From contig CAJTOV010000007.1 of the NCBI GenBank assembly GCA_910577765.1, positions 1-60,675 on the forward strand: a stretch of 60,675 bases of DNA, read 5' to 3'. Each line of letters opens with the position of its first letter. The first letter of the stretch is position 1. The position numbers and the translations under genes are program-made. Origin of the DNA: an uncultured Lachnospiraceae bacterium. GTDB taxonomy: Bacteria; Bacillota; Clostridia; Lachnospirales; Lachnospiraceae. Below are positions 17,604 to 26,874 of this stretch, piece after piece. The notes below the pieces were generated by a model that saw only the letters and a list, made by a program, of their open reading frames with translations, had not been told where the DNA came from and did no database searches.

Positions 17604-18548
17604 ATGAACCGTGGACAGGAATGTATGCCGGAAGCCGCGGCAGCGGGTACGGAGGATCAGGGCAGCCGGGAGAAAGGGATGCGGCGGTGGGCCGGAGTGC
17701 TGGCAGTATTCTGCCTGGTGTTCTGGGGGATTCTGGCAGGTGCGCCTGCAAGTGCCTGGGCAGAAACCAGTGACCGGCGGGTTTTCGACCAGGCGGGCTT
17801 ATGGAATCAGGAAGAGATCAGCCGGCTGGAGTCCCGTATCCGGGAGCTTCGGGACCAGATGAAGATGGACGTGGTTCTGGTCACCACTTCCGATGCCCAG
17901 GGAAAGACCAGCCGGGACTACGCGGACGATTTTTACGACCAGGGCGGCTTTGGTACCAGAAAGGACTGCAGCGGGGTTCTGTATCTCATTGACCTGGACA
18001 ACCGGGAGCTTTATATCTCCACCTCCGGGGCCATGATCCGTTTCCTCACCGACAGCCGGATCGGGGAGACTCTGGACCATGGGTATGATCTGGCTGTGGC
18101 AGGGGATTACAAAGGGGCGGCGGACAGCTTCCTGACAGATACCGGGGCCTGGTACCGGAAGGGCATTCCCGGAGGCCAGTACAACTATGATCCGGAGACC
18201 GGGAAGATCAGCCGTTACCGCCGCATCAGCCTGCTGGAGGCAGTGATGGCCCTGGCGGTGGCCGCAGGTTCTGCCGCCCTGGTCTGTATGAATGTGAAGA
18301 AGGAATATGCCATGGAAGCGGTCCGCAGCCAGGCTTCCAATTTCCTTATGGCCTACCGGGCAGACTGCCGGTTTGCCCTTCATAACCAGCATGACAATCT
18401 GGTGAATTCCTTCACCACCCAGGCTATAATTCCCCGGCCCCAGAGTACGGGGCGCCCGGGAGGCTCTTCCTTCGGAGGAGGCGGCAGAAGCTCCACCCAC
18501 ACATCCTCCGGGGGACGTACCCATGGAGGCGGGGGGAGACGGTTCTGA
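17604..18548 (+). CDS. TPM-domain membrane protein
   Basis: A 314-aa exported protein. It has a signal or anchor helix (about residues 27-50), then a TPM domain (about 60-185) beginning RRVFDQAGLWNQEEISRLES and containing the conserved ALVTTSD-like VVLVTTSDAQGKTSRDYADD and YISTSGAMIR. A second membrane helix follows at about 210-230. The C-terminus is Gly/Ser-rich, with GGSSFGGGGRSSTHTSSGGR near the end. TPM domains occur in PSII repair factors and bacterial envelope proteins. GGGGGG lies about 7 nt before the ATG at 17604, which is preferred to the one at 17598. It is the last gene of the two-component/ABC operon. Confidence 0.88.
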   Translation: MNRGQECMPEAAAAGTEDQGSREKGMRRWAGVLAVFCLVFWGILAGAPASAWAETSDRRVFDQAGLWNQEEISRLESRIRELRDQMKMDVVLVTTSDAQGKTSRDYADDFYDQGGFGTRKDCSGVLYLIDLDNRELYISTSGAMIRFLTDSRIGETLDHGYDLAVAGDYKGAADSFLTDTGAWYRKGIPGGQYNYDPETGKISRYRRISLLEAVMALAVAAGSAALVCMNVKKEYAMEAVRSQASNFLMAYRADCRFALHNQHDNLVNSFTTQAIIPRPQSTGRPGGSSFGGGGRSSTHTSSGGRTHGGGGRRF

Positions 18549-18560
18549 TTATGGCAATTT

Positions 18561-18589
18561 ACGGGAACATCATTTTGTCCCCGTTTTTT
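18561..18589 (+). terminator. Intrinsic terminator of the two-component/ABC/TPM operon
   Basis: Stem ACGGGAACA / TGTCCCCGT (8 of 9 pairs) with a 6-nt loop, followed by six T residues, 13 nt after the TPM stop codon. Confidence 0.75.
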
Positions 18590-18606
18590 GTCCCTGCAAA
18601 AAAACA

Positions 18607-18635
18607 TTGACAATTCACCACTTTACCACTATAAT
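18607..18635 (+). promoter_or_regulatory. Consensus sigma-70 promoter for the TAXI-TRAP operon
   Basis: TTGACA (18607-18612), 17-nt spacer, TATAAT (18630-18635): both hexamers are perfect. It lies 78 nt upstream of the solute receptor gene. No regulator is encoded beside it, so high basal expression is likely. Confidence 0.88.
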
Positions 18636-18712
18636 ACATATAAATAATTGTGAATCCCACAAGAAATAATTTGTAGATTCACGTAAGTAAGAGGAGAAAA
18701 GAGGGAAAATCT

Positions 18713-19792
18713 ATGAGAAAGAGAAACGTACTGGCACTTGTACTTGCAGCTGCGGTTGCTTTGTCCGCCACCGCCTGCGACGGTTCCGGCAGCACACCGG
18801 CTACTACCGCAGCCACTGAGGCAGCCACCAGCGCCGCTGATACGGCAGCTCCGGCAGATACCACCGGGGCAGCCGCAGGCTCCGGCAAAGGGCTGAGTCC
18901 TGAGGACCGGGCCAAGGAATTCGTTACAGTAGGAACCGGCCCAACCTCCGGCATTTACTTCCCCATCGGCGGAGCATTTGCCACAGCTTTGAAGGAATAC
19001 GGATATGACACCTCCGCGGAGGCTACCAATGCCACGGGACAGAACATCCAGAACATCTTAAACGGCGACTGTGAGATCGCCATCGCCATGCAGGATGCGG
19101 TGATGCAGGCCTACACGGCCACCGGTGCTTACGAAGGCAAGGATGCCGCCACCGGCCTGAAAGCCCTGATGCGTCTGTGGCCCAACTATGTACAGCTTGT
19201 AACCACTGCCGACACCGGCATCAAATCCGTGGCGGATCTGAAGGGCAAGCGGGTAGGCGTAGGAGCCGCCAACTCCGGCGTGGAGATCAACGCCCGCATG
19301 ATCCTGGATGCATACGGCATTACATACGATGACATTACCCCGGACTACCTGGCATACGGCGAGGCCATTGACAACATGAAGAACGGCCAGTGCGATGCCG
19401 TGTTCGTCACCTCCGGCCTGCCCAATGCAACGGTTATGGACCTGGGCGTTTCTTACGACATGGTGGTGATTCCCATTGACGGGGAAGGCCGCGACAAGCT
19501 GGTCAACGATTACCCCTACTATGCGGAATCCGTGATTCCCGCCAACACCTACAACAATACCGAGGATGTGGAAGGGGTATTCGTGTACAACATCATGCTG
19601 GTCCGGGAAGACTTAAGCGACGAGATGGTCTATGATATGCTCACCGGTATTTTCGAGAATATCAGCACCATCAAGGCATCCCACAACGCGGCAGACAAGA
19701 ACATCGACATCACCTTCGGCGTGGATGACGTGCAGCTTCCGCTTCATCCGGGTGCCGAGGCATTCTGGAAGGACAACGGATACATTAAGTAA
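18713..19792 (+). CDS. TAXI-family TRAP solute-binding lipoprotein
   Basis: A 359-aa periplasmic-type receptor of the TAXI branch of TRAP transporters. It has a lipoprotein signal (lipobox SATAC at about residues 18-22), a Ser/Thr/Ala-rich linker to about residue 60, then the TAXI fold starting FVTVGTGPTSGIYFPIGGAFA. Other family signatures are ATNATGQNIQNILNGDCEIA and MKNGQCDAVFVTSGLPN. It precedes DUF1850 and a fused TRAP permease, the usual TAXI arrangement. Substrates of characterised TAXI systems include glutamate and other carboxylates. The substrate here is unknown. Confidence 0.94.
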   Translation: MRKRNVLALVLAAAVALSATACDGSGSTPATTAATEAATSAADTAAPADTTGAAAGSGKGLSPEDRAKEFVTVGTGPTSGIYFPIGGAFATALKEYGYDTSAEATNATGQNIQNILNGDCEIAIAMQDAVMQAYTATGAYEGKDAATGLKALMRLWPNYVQLVTTADTGIKSVADLKGKRVGVGAANSGVEINARMILDAYGITYDDITPDYLAYGEAIDNMKNGQCDAVFVTSGLPNATVMDLGVSYDMVVIPIDGEGRDKLVNDYPYYAESVIPANTYNNTEDVEGVFVYNIMLVREDLSDEMVYDMLTGIFENISTIKASHNAADKNIDITFGVDDVQLPLHPGAEAFWKDNGYIK

Positions 19793-19809
19793 GGATTTAC
19801 GGCACAAGA

Positions 19810-19849
19810 GGGGTGCGGCGCAGGGGAGAAACTGCCGCCGCCCCCTTTT
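19810..19849 (+). terminator. Terminator-like hairpin between receptor and permease genes
   Basis: A GC-rich imperfect stem (GGGGTGCGGCGCAG with CTGCCGCCGCCCCC) followed by four T residues. Such partial terminators after the receptor gene commonly keep receptor levels above permease levels. The stem has bulges and the T-run is short. Confidence 0.5.
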
Positions 19850-19900
19850 CCGCCCCTTAAAAATGGGCTGCTTCCGGGGGGATACAGAAGGAGACATATC

Positions 19901-20410
19901 ATGAACAGACGCCGGCATCTTATTCTGGCCGGGGCCGCCGGCCTGGTCCTGGCCGCAGCCTTCCTCTGGTGGGCGTTTCTGGCTCCGGCGGGCCACGTGT
20001 TCCGGCTCTATGACCGGGAACGGGACCAGGTAGTGCTGGCCGTGCCAGTCCGGGCCGGGGACCGGCTGAGCCTGGAGATCGAACACTCCTTTGAGCACAT
20101 TCCCTGGTACGAGTATTACACCGTTACCGGTGATTACCAGTTTAACCTGGATGCCATTGCCGTGGCCGGGTACGGGGCCGGGATTCCGGCGGAAATGGAT
20201 GTGCCCACCCGGATCGAAGACGGCCTGGTGTGGATGGAGGAGATCAACAGCCGGTTTCCCCGGTTCAGCTGGATCACATCCGACAAGTATATGAAAGGAT
20301 TTACACTCAACGACAAGGAAATTTTTGATTTCCGCTCCCTGCCGGACGCAAGCCGGATACGCGGGGAAATCATTCAGAAAAGGGGGTATCTGACCAATGA
20401 TGGATCTTAA
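19901..20410 (+). CDS. DUF1850 protein of TAXI-TRAP system
   Basis: A 169-aa protein with one N-terminal membrane helix (about residues 8-27) and an extracytoplasmic domain. The DUF1850 marks LEIEHSFEHIPWYEYYTV and a FGAGIPAEM-like YGAGIPAEMDV are present. DUF1850 genes are found almost only beside TAXI-TRAP permeases, which fits here, and the molecular role is not established. AAGGAG precedes the start. It overlaps the permease gene by 14 nt. Confidence 0.88.
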   Translation: MNRRRHLILAGAAGLVLAAAFLWWAFLAPAGHVFRLYDRERDQVVLAVPVRAGDRLSLEIEHSFEHIPWYEYYTVTGDYQFNLDAIAVAGYGAGIPAEMDVPTRIEDGLVWMEEINSRFPRFSWITSDKYMKGFTLNDKEIFDFRSLPDASRIRGEIIQKRGYLTNDGS

Positions 20411-22427
20411 AGAATTAGAGACCCGGGACACTGCCGTGGACGGCGCCCGGATCATGGAGAAATTCGAGAAAGAATCCCGTACCCGCAGCTTCACCAGCCG
20501 CGGACTCCAGACGCTGGTCTATGTGCTTTGCCTGGTCTTTACGCTGTATCACCTGGCCTACGCGTCAGGCATCCGGCTCCTGCAGATGGTCAATATCAAG
20601 CATCACGCCATCCATGTGGGCCTGGTGCTGGTTCTGGGCTTTGCCCTGTATCCGGCTTTTAAGAAGACCAGCCGGAAGAAGATGGCCTGGTACGACTGGA
20701 TCTTTATTACATTGTGCGCCGTAATGCCGGTGTATGTGTTTGTCCGCTACCCGGTGTTTATTTCCACCGGATTTTCCGGGGAGACCATTGACATTGTCAT
20801 GGGGACCCTGCTGATTCTTCTGGTTATGGAATGCTCCCGGCGTATTTCCGGTCCGGCCTTAAGCATTCTCTCGGCCCTGTTTCTGGTTTACGCCCTGTTT
20901 GGGCGTTCCTGCCCGGGGATCTTCCGGCACAGGGGCTACACCTGGCACAGGGTGGTTACCTATCTGACCACGGATATTTACGGTATCTACGGAACCTCGG
21001 TGAAGGTGTCCGCCACGTATATTGTGCTGTTCATCATCTTCGGTGACGTGATGAACAAATGCGGTATGGGCCAGTTCTTCAATGATATTGCCAATGCCCT
21101 GGCCGGCCACACCAAAGGCGGTCCTGCCAAGGTGGCGGTGCTGGCCTCCGGCTTCTTAGGCTCCATCAACGGCTCCGCAGTGGCCAATGTGGTGACTACC
21201 GGGACATTTACCATTCCCCTGATGAAGAAGACCGGCTACTCCAAAGAATTTGCCGGAGCCGTGGAAGCCACTGCTTCCGTAGGCGGCCAGCTTCTGCCTC
21301 CCATTATGGGTGCGGCGGCCTTTGTCATGGCCGAGACCCTGGGAGTCAAGTACGGGGTCATTATCCGCGCCGCCGTGCTTCCGGCCCTGATCTACTACCT
21401 GGGCATCATCCTCCAGGTCCAGATGCGGGCGGAAAAGGACGGCCTTAAAGGACTCCCCAAGGACCAGATGCCCCAGGTGGCAGCGGTCATGAAGGAGCGG
21501 GGCCACCTGCTGGTTCCCATTGTGTTCCTGCTTTACATGCTGATTTTCAGTGGCAAGACCGTGCTGTTCAGTGCTTTCTGGACCATCGTGGTGACCATTC
21601 TGGTGGCAGAACTGCGCCCGGTAAGCCGTATGAGTCTGAAGGACATCTGCGACGCCTTTGTGTCCGGTGCCAAATCCACCGTGTCCGTGGCCATTGCCTG
21701 TGCCTGCGTAGGCATCATTGTAGGCGTCAGCGGCCTCACCGGCTTTGCCCTTAACGTGGCCCACGCCATTATCAGTATCGGACAGCACGCCATTCCCGGA
21801 AGCGCCGCAGCCAGCCTGTTCCTGACCCTGCTGTTTACCATGGTTACCTGCATGATTCTGGGTATGGGCCTGCCGTCCATCCCCTCCTATTTGATCACCG
21901 CCACCATCGCGGCTCCGGCCCTGGTGGAGCTGGGGCAGGCGGAGATCGCCGCCCACATGTTCTGCTTCTACTTTGCCATGTTTGCCAACCTGACCCCGCC
22001 GGTGGCTCTGGCGGCATTTGCGGCAGCAGGACTTTCCGGAGGAAGCCCCATGAAGACCGGCTGGCAGTCGGTGAAGCTGGCCCTGGCCGGGTTCATCGTG
22101 CCCTTCATGTTCATGTACAATCCCCAGCTTCTGCTGGAAAATGTCACCGTTATCAGTGGCTTCCAGGTGGTAATCACCTCCTGCGCAGGCGTGGTGCTGA
22201 TCGCGGCGGCAGTGGAAGGCTACTTAAAGGGACGTATGCCCGTGCTTCTGCGGGTGGTATCCGCTGCCGGTGCCCTGCTTCTCATTGACGGCGGCGGCAG
22301 AACCGACCTGCTGGGCATTCTGTGTCTGGCAGTGGTAGTCGGGGTGCAGATGATGCGCAGCCGCGCCGGCCATACGGAAGCCCCGGTGATAGCCGAGGCC
22401 CAGGCCCCGGAAAGCTCCTGCGGGTAA
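20397..22427 (+). CDS. TRAP transporter fused permease (4TM/12TM)
   Basis: A 676-aa polytopic membrane protein in which the DctQ-like and DctM-like parts are fused, as usual for TAXI systems. Conserved DctM-type segments include GSINGSAVANVVTTGTFTIP, VEATASVGGQLLPPIMGAAA and MGLPSIPSYLITA, with LTPPVALAAFAAAGLSG near residue 535. About 16-18 hydrophobic segments are seen. The cytoplasmic C-terminus is short. It overlaps DUF1850 and is the last gene before a bidirectional terminator. Confidence 0.94.
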   Translation: MMDLKELETRDTAVDGARIMEKFEKESRTRSFTSRGLQTLVYVLCLVFTLYHLAYASGIRLLQMVNIKHHAIHVGLVLVLGFALYPAFKKTSRKKMAWYDWIFITLCAVMPVYVFVRYPVFISTGFSGETIDIVMGTLLILLVMECSRRISGPALSILSALFLVYALFGRSCPGIFRHRGYTWHRVVTYLTTDIYGIYGTSVKVSATYIVLFIIFGDVMNKCGMGQFFNDIANALAGHTKGGPAKVAVLASGFLGSINGSAVANVVTTGTFTIPLMKKTGYSKEFAGAVEATASVGGQLLPPIMGAAAFVMAETLGVKYGVIIRAAVLPALIYYLGIILQVQMRAEKDGLKGLPKDQMPQVAAVMKERGHLLVPIVFLLYMLIFSGKTVLFSAFWTIVVTILVAELRPVSRMSLKDICDAFVSGAKSTVSVAIACACVGIIVGVSGLTGFALNVAHAIISIGQHAIPGSAAASLFLTLLFTMVTCMILGMGLPSIPSYLITATIAAPALVELGQAEIAAHMFCFYFAMFANLTPPVALAAFAAAGLSGGSPMKTGWQSVKLALAGFIVPFMFMYNPQLLLENVTVISGFQVVITSCAGVVLIAAAVEGYLKGRMPVLLRVVSAAGALLLIDGGGRTDLLGILCLAVVVGVQMMRSRAGHTEAPVIAEAQAPESSCG

Positions 22428-22439
22428 ATACCATAGGGG

Positions 22440-22491
22440 GATGTGAAAAAAGTCACCGTTTTCCGCGGAAAACGGTGACTTTTTTCACATC
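22440..22491. terminator. Bidirectional terminator: perfect 52-bp palindrome
   Basis: Positions 22440-22491 are a perfect palindrome with a zero-nucleotide loop. The left half starts GATGTGAAAAAAGTCACCG and the centre is TTCCGCGGAA. Each arm carries an A6/T6 tract, so either strand gives a stable hairpin with a flanking U-run. It lies between convergent genes (permease ends 22427, esterase-like gene ends 22550), the expected place for a shared terminator. Confidence 0.9.
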
Positions 22492-22549
22492 TCTTTCTTG
22501 TCTGCTGGTACCGGTGAACCGTAACCGGCACTCCCTTTTGGGTCCGTGG

Positions 22550-24283
22550 TTACACCGCAGGCTCTCCCATATACAGCAGGGCCCCGTCCTCTGCCCTGGA
22601 GAATCTGGAGAAGAATTCGTCATAGGCGATCCAGCTTTCCCGCGGATAGTTGGCATGGGACATATCCTTTACCGTGCCAACGGTCAGCATGGGCGTCTGT
22701 TTTTCATTGACGTACACATAATACTGAATCTCACCGCACCGGTATTTTCTGGGAGTTTCCCCCAGCCCGTAGATCCGGATCAGATTCCGTATAAACTCTG
22801 CAATATCCGGGGTCACCCGGTACTCCAGCTCTCCCTTGTCCTTGTCCACACACAGCCAGTCATGCTCCCCCAGAAGAAATAGGTAGGGAACCGGCGGGTC
22901 CATGGTTTCCGGAAGGGGAATCCTGCGCTGGGGCTCCTTGATGGCAGACCAGGGAGACACGGCGGCAAACACCCGGGGAGCATCCATGGCCAGCCGGGAG
23001 GTCATGGCTCCGCCGCTGGACTGGCCGCAGGCATAGATACGTCCCTCATCAATGGCATATCTGCGTTTCACATCCTCAATTACTTTGAGAATAAATGCCA
23101 CATCATCCCGCTCTTCGTTCTGGCAGGCCCCGTTCCAGCAGAGCACGTTGCGGATGCCTCCGGGACGCTGCTGGTATATGCCGGACTCCGGGAAGACGGC
23201 GATAAAATCCCGCTCCTCAGCCACCCGGCTTAAGCCGGACAGATCCATGAAGCTTTCCGCGCTGCCGCCCCGGCCGTGCATGCAGACCACCAGGGGCACC
23301 GGTACGCCGGCCTCCTTCACATGCTCCGGCACATATTCGTACCACAGCCGGGTAAATCCCTGGTGCTCCATGGTATAAAGCCGGGCCCCGTATGCCTCCG
23401 GTTCCATGTAATTGCGCAGGGCCTTCTGGCCGTAGCAGCGGTGGCGCCGGGCCATGGCCAGAAACTGCCACACCGTCCGGAACAGTTCCGGAGGCAGGTT
23501 TTTGCCAGGTTCCAGGGAGAAATGACTGGTGATCCGCACCTGGGCAATCTTTTCCTCATTGACAGAGCTTTTTTTGTATACGGTGGAGGGAAAATAGATT
23601 TCGTTTGCGGCTTCATTGGAGAACCGTTCTTCCCCGGCGTCATTCTGTTTTTTCCAGTAATCCTTCACAGCCTTGTTGGCTTTTGCAGGTTCAGACCACA
23701 GCATCCAGACGGGAAGCTGTGCCTTGGAGGCACTGACCGTAAGCTCCACCTGGCCCATGTCCTGGGCCCGGCGGGTGGTTACCGCATTGTTCATGGCTGC
23801 ATCCTCCAGATCACCGAAGGTGGCCAGGCCGGACCACTCGCTGGTCATGTCCATCAGGGCCTGCTGTGCCACGGTGGCGCCTTTTCCGATTCCCACGGCG
23901 TACACATTGTCCTGGATGGTCACATAACAGGTTCTGGACTGGACCTGGATATAGACCTGGTTCATATAGTCCGCGTCGGAACCATCCAGGTTCCACCGGC
24001 CCTCCGGCTCCAGGAAGTGGAGGAAAATCTGCTCCTGGTCCGCAAATTCCCGCCAGAAGCCATTCTCAATGTACTCCAGAACCGGCACGTCATCCGGGGG
24101 AGCCACGATCAGGCAGTTCCGGTCATAGGTCAGGCCCGGAGCCAGATAAGTATAGAAGGTTCTGGTTCTGCCGCCCCATTCCACCTGCTCCCGGAACAGT
24201 CCGGATACCAGGCATTTTTTCATATCGGAACGGTCAATCTCCATATGGGCCATGGTTTGGGGAAATTCTTTCACTTGTAACAT
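22550..24283 (-). CDS. Alpha/beta-hydrolase, PHB-depolymerase-like esterase
   Basis: A 577-aa protein. The C-terminal half (about residues 300-570) is an alpha/beta-hydrolase of the feruloyl esterase/PHB depolymerase type: VPLVVCMHGRGGSAESFM (oxyanion region), nucleophile elbow ACGQSSGGAM (Ser at about residue 425) and likely catalytic His near SHANYPRESW. The N-terminal 280 residues are not recognised. No signal peptide is seen, so it acts inside the cell or on an imported ester. AAGGAG precedes the start. It is followed upstream by the DASS permease and UxaA genes on the same strand, so the cluster may import and cleave an esterified sugar acid. That link is inference. Confidence 0.85.
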   Translation of the reverse strand: MLQVKEFPQTMAHMEIDRSDMKKCLVSGLFREQVEWGGRTRTFYTYLAPGLTYDRNCLIVAPPDDVPVLEYIENGFWREFADQEQIFLHFLEPEGRWNLDGSDADYMNQVYIQVQSRTCYVTIQDNVYAVGIGKGATVAQQALMDMTSEWSGLATFGDLEDAAMNNAVTTRRAQDMGQVELTVSASKAQLPVWMLWSEPAKANKAVKDYWKKQNDAGEERFSNEAANEIYFPSTVYKKSSVNEEKIAQVRITSHFSLEPGKNLPPELFRTVWQFLAMARRHRCYGQKALRNYMEPEAYGARLYTMEHQGFTRLWYEYVPEHVKEAGVPVPLVVCMHGRGGSAESFMDLSGLSRVAEERDFIAVFPESGIYQQRPGGIRNVLCWNGACQNEERDDVAFILKVIEDVKRRYAIDEGRIYACGQSSGGAMTSRLAMDAPRVFAAVSPWSAIKEPQRRIPLPETMDPPVPYLFLLGEHDWLCVDKDKGELEYRVTPDIAEFIRNLIRIYGLGETPRKYRCGEIQYYVYVNEKQTPMLTVGTVKDMSHANYPRESWIAYDEFFSRFSRAEDGALLYMGEPAV

Positions 24284-24310
24284 GGTTCTCTTTCTCCTTT
24301 CCTGAATACG

Positions 24311-25589
24311 CTAAAACATGGGGAACACCGTCATGATCCAGAACACGGATACCACACACAGAAGGGCGGCCGGAATCAGGGACTGGCGGATCAGGGACTT
24401 TAAGTCATAGCCGCCGGCGGCCATACACATGGGAATGGCAGGGGTGGCCATGGGGGTCATAAAGGAACTGAGGCAGGCAGACTGAACCAGAATGATAATG
24501 CCCACCGGGTTGGCGCCCATGGACTTGCAGGCTAGGATGGCAATGGGAATGAAGATAATCATCACCGTCCGGTTCATCATGATCTGGGTCAGGACAAAGG
24601 GAACAATAAAGAACACAAAGCCGATCAGGTAGGGGTTGCTGAGCCGGTTGGCCATATCCGCCAGAATGCCGCCTACCACCTCCCCGGCTCCGGTCTGTGC
24701 CAGGGCGCCGCCCATGGCCAGGGCGCCTACGAACAGGAATGCCATGGGCCAGTTGATGGCACCGATGGCCTCCTGCTCCGACAGAACCCCGAACAGGACC
24801 ATGGCCAGGGCACCGGACAGGCAGATGACCCAGGTGGCGATGCCTAACTGGACCTGGAAGATCAGGGCCAGGGTAGTCAGGATGAAGATTATGTAACCGG
24901 CCCGCTCTTTAAAGGGCGGGCCGGTTATCCTTTCTGGATTCAATACTGGTCATCTGGATCACCGGCGCATCCGGGGCCATTCTGGGGGCAATGAAAATGC
25001 TGTAGAGGGAGATAGCCAGCAGCATGGGAAGCCGGGCCTTCATGGGATCGGTCAGTGCCACGGTAAAAGCCGTGTACTCGTTGGCTTCCAGATACCCGTT
25101 AAGCTCCGCAAACTGGGTGGCGCCGCTGCCCAGAGGCAGCACGGAGATGGTGGCAATGCCCACCATGGCCATGGGGAACAGGGTTTTGGACGGGCTGATG
25201 TGAAGCTCGTCGCAGCTGGCAATCATCATGGGAGCCATGATGCCGAAGACCACCACGGAGCTCTGGATAAACTGGGACAGAACCACGGTGATCAGTACAT
25301 AGCCCAGCATCATTTTCGTCAGGGAGCCGCCGGAGATCCGGTTGACGCTGGAGGCGCATTTTTTGACAAACTGGGTGCGGTTAAAGCCTGTGGCTACCAC
25401 AAACATGGACAGCATCATGATGCCGTTGGCATTGCCGAAGTATCCGGCTGCCGTAGCAGGGTCCAGACAGCCGGTCAGGACAAAGGCAGCCATACTCAGC
25501 ATGGCGGTAAGTCCCATGGGAATCTTTCCCACAATATAACTGACCATGGTAATGAGACAGATAATAAGGCAGACAGTTAAACTTGACAT
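24311..25589 (-). pseudogene. SLC13/DASS-family permease, split by a +1 frameshift
   Basis: Two consecutive frames encode one divalent anion:Na+ symporter-type permease. The N-terminal 226 residues (24909-25589) run from MSSLTVCLIICL to SRKDNRPAL and end at TAA. The C-terminal part continues one base later as KERAGYIIFILTT to the stop at 24311. Together they give about 430 residues, near the family length. Both halves keep motifs (GNANGIMMLSMFVVATGFNRT, QFIQSSVVVFGIMAPMMIA, SSFMTPMATPAIPM). Removing one T from CTTTAAAG restores the frame. The shift lies at the centre of a 34-bp near-perfect palindrome (24894-24927). It could be a true mutation, a read error, or a recoding site of the CUU-stop type. 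Confidence 0.82.
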
Positions 25590-25677
25590 AGGTTTCTCCT
25601 TTTTGTGAAAGAAGGCAGATCCCCGCGGTCCGGGCCGCCTGCGGGGATGCCTCCGGTGTCAGGGGCAGCGGATATGG

Positions 25678-26838
25678 CTACACAAACCGGCACACATGGT
25701 CCACGGCAATGTCCGAGAATCCGTAGGCTTCTGCCTTGGTCAGCTTCCCGTTGCAGACATCCTCCATGACGGCCAGCAGCTCTTTTCCGCATTCCCGGAA
25801 GGTCTTTGTACCTTTGATGATCCCGCTTAGGTCCACGTCCATATTGTCCTCCATCTTCTGGAAGGTAAGGCCGTTGGCAGTGACCTTTAACACAGGGACA
25901 ATGGCATTGCCTGTGGGGGTGCCTCTTCCGGTGGTGAAGATCACGGCGTTGCAGCCGCCGGCCACCATGGAGGTAACCGAAGAAATGTCATACCCGGCAG
26001 TGTCCATGACAATGGCCCCGGACCGGGTGGGACGTTCCGCCTGGGCCACCACCTCCACAATGGGACGGGTGCCGCCTTTGCGGATACAGCCAAGGCTCTT
26101 TTCATCCAGGGTGGACAGACCCCCTGCCTTGTTGCCGGGGGTGGGCTGTCCGGCGCGGCAGTCCTGACCGGCGGCTTTCAGATGCTCCTCATAGTCCTTG
26201 CACACCTGGATGATCTGGTTATGAATCTCCGGGGTGGCCGCCCGTCTGGCCAGCACATGTTCCCCGCCGATCCACTCAATGGACTCACTCATGACCGTGG
26301 AGGCGCCCAGGTCCACCAGCAGATCGCTTAATTCCCCTACAGCCGGATTGCTGGCAATGCCCGAGGTGGCATCGGAGCCGCCGCACTCGATTCCAAGAAG
26401 CAGCTCGGATATGTGGCACAGCTCCTTCTGCTGCATGGCGGCCTGGGCGGCCATGTCCCTGGCAGCCCGGACCGCCTTTTCAATGGTCTTTAAGGTGCCC
26501 CCCTCGTCCTGGATGCCAAAGGACACTACCGGTTTGCTGGTCATGGACTGGATCTTCTTTCGCAGCTCCATGTGGGGGACGGTCTCGCATCCCAGGCCGA
26601 TGATGACTACCCCGTAGACATTGGGATTGCAGGCAAACCCGGTGAGGATTTTCTGGGACATGGCCGTGTTGGCTGCCACGTCGGAGCATCCTGTATTAAA
26701 GACGATGTTGACGGCTCCCCGGACCTGGCTGGCCACGATCCGGGCGCTTTCGCTGCCGCATGCGCAGGCCGGAAGGATCAGTACGTGATTCCGGATGCCT
26801 GCCCGGCCTTCTTTTCTCTTATATCCCCAAAACTCCAT
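25678..26838 (-). CDS. UxaA-family dehydratase, large (C-terminal) component
   Basis: A 386-aa enzyme part homologous to the C-terminal domain of altronate/galactarate dehydratases and to SuyB of (R)-sulfolactate sulfo-lyase. Visible marks are GYKRKEGRAGIRNH at the N-terminus, TGCSDVAANTAMS, IGLGCETVPHMEL, LLGIECGGSDATSGIASNPA and GCNAVIFTTGRGTPTGNAIV. These families use an Fe or other divalent metal to remove water (or sulfite) from a 2-hydroxy acid. The small SAF-domain component is a separate gene directly upstream (26875-27183), a split also known for SuyAB. AAGGAG precedes the start. The substrate is unknown. Confidence 0.92.
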   Translation of the reverse strand: MEFWGYKRKEGRAGIRNHVLILPACACGSESARIVASQVRGAVNIVFNTGCSDVAANTAMSQKILTGFACNPNVYGVVIIGLGCETVPHMELRKKIQSMTSKPVVSFGIQDEGGTLKTIEKAVRAARDMAAQAAMQQKELCHISELLLGIECGGSDATSGIASNPAVGELSDLLVDLGASTVMSESIEWIGGEHVLARRAATPEIHNQIIQVCKDYEEHLKAAGQDCRAGQPTPGNKAGGLSTLDEKSLGCIRKGGTRPIVEVVAQAERPTRSGAIVMDTAGYDISSVTSMVAGGCNAVIFTTGRGTPTGNAIVPVLKVTANGLTFQKMEDNMDVDLSGIIKGTKTFRECGKELLAVMEDVCNGKLTKAEAYGFSDIAVDHVCRFV

Positions 26839-26874
26839 GATGGTTCTCCTTTCTGTTTGGCTGCCGTCTGACGG

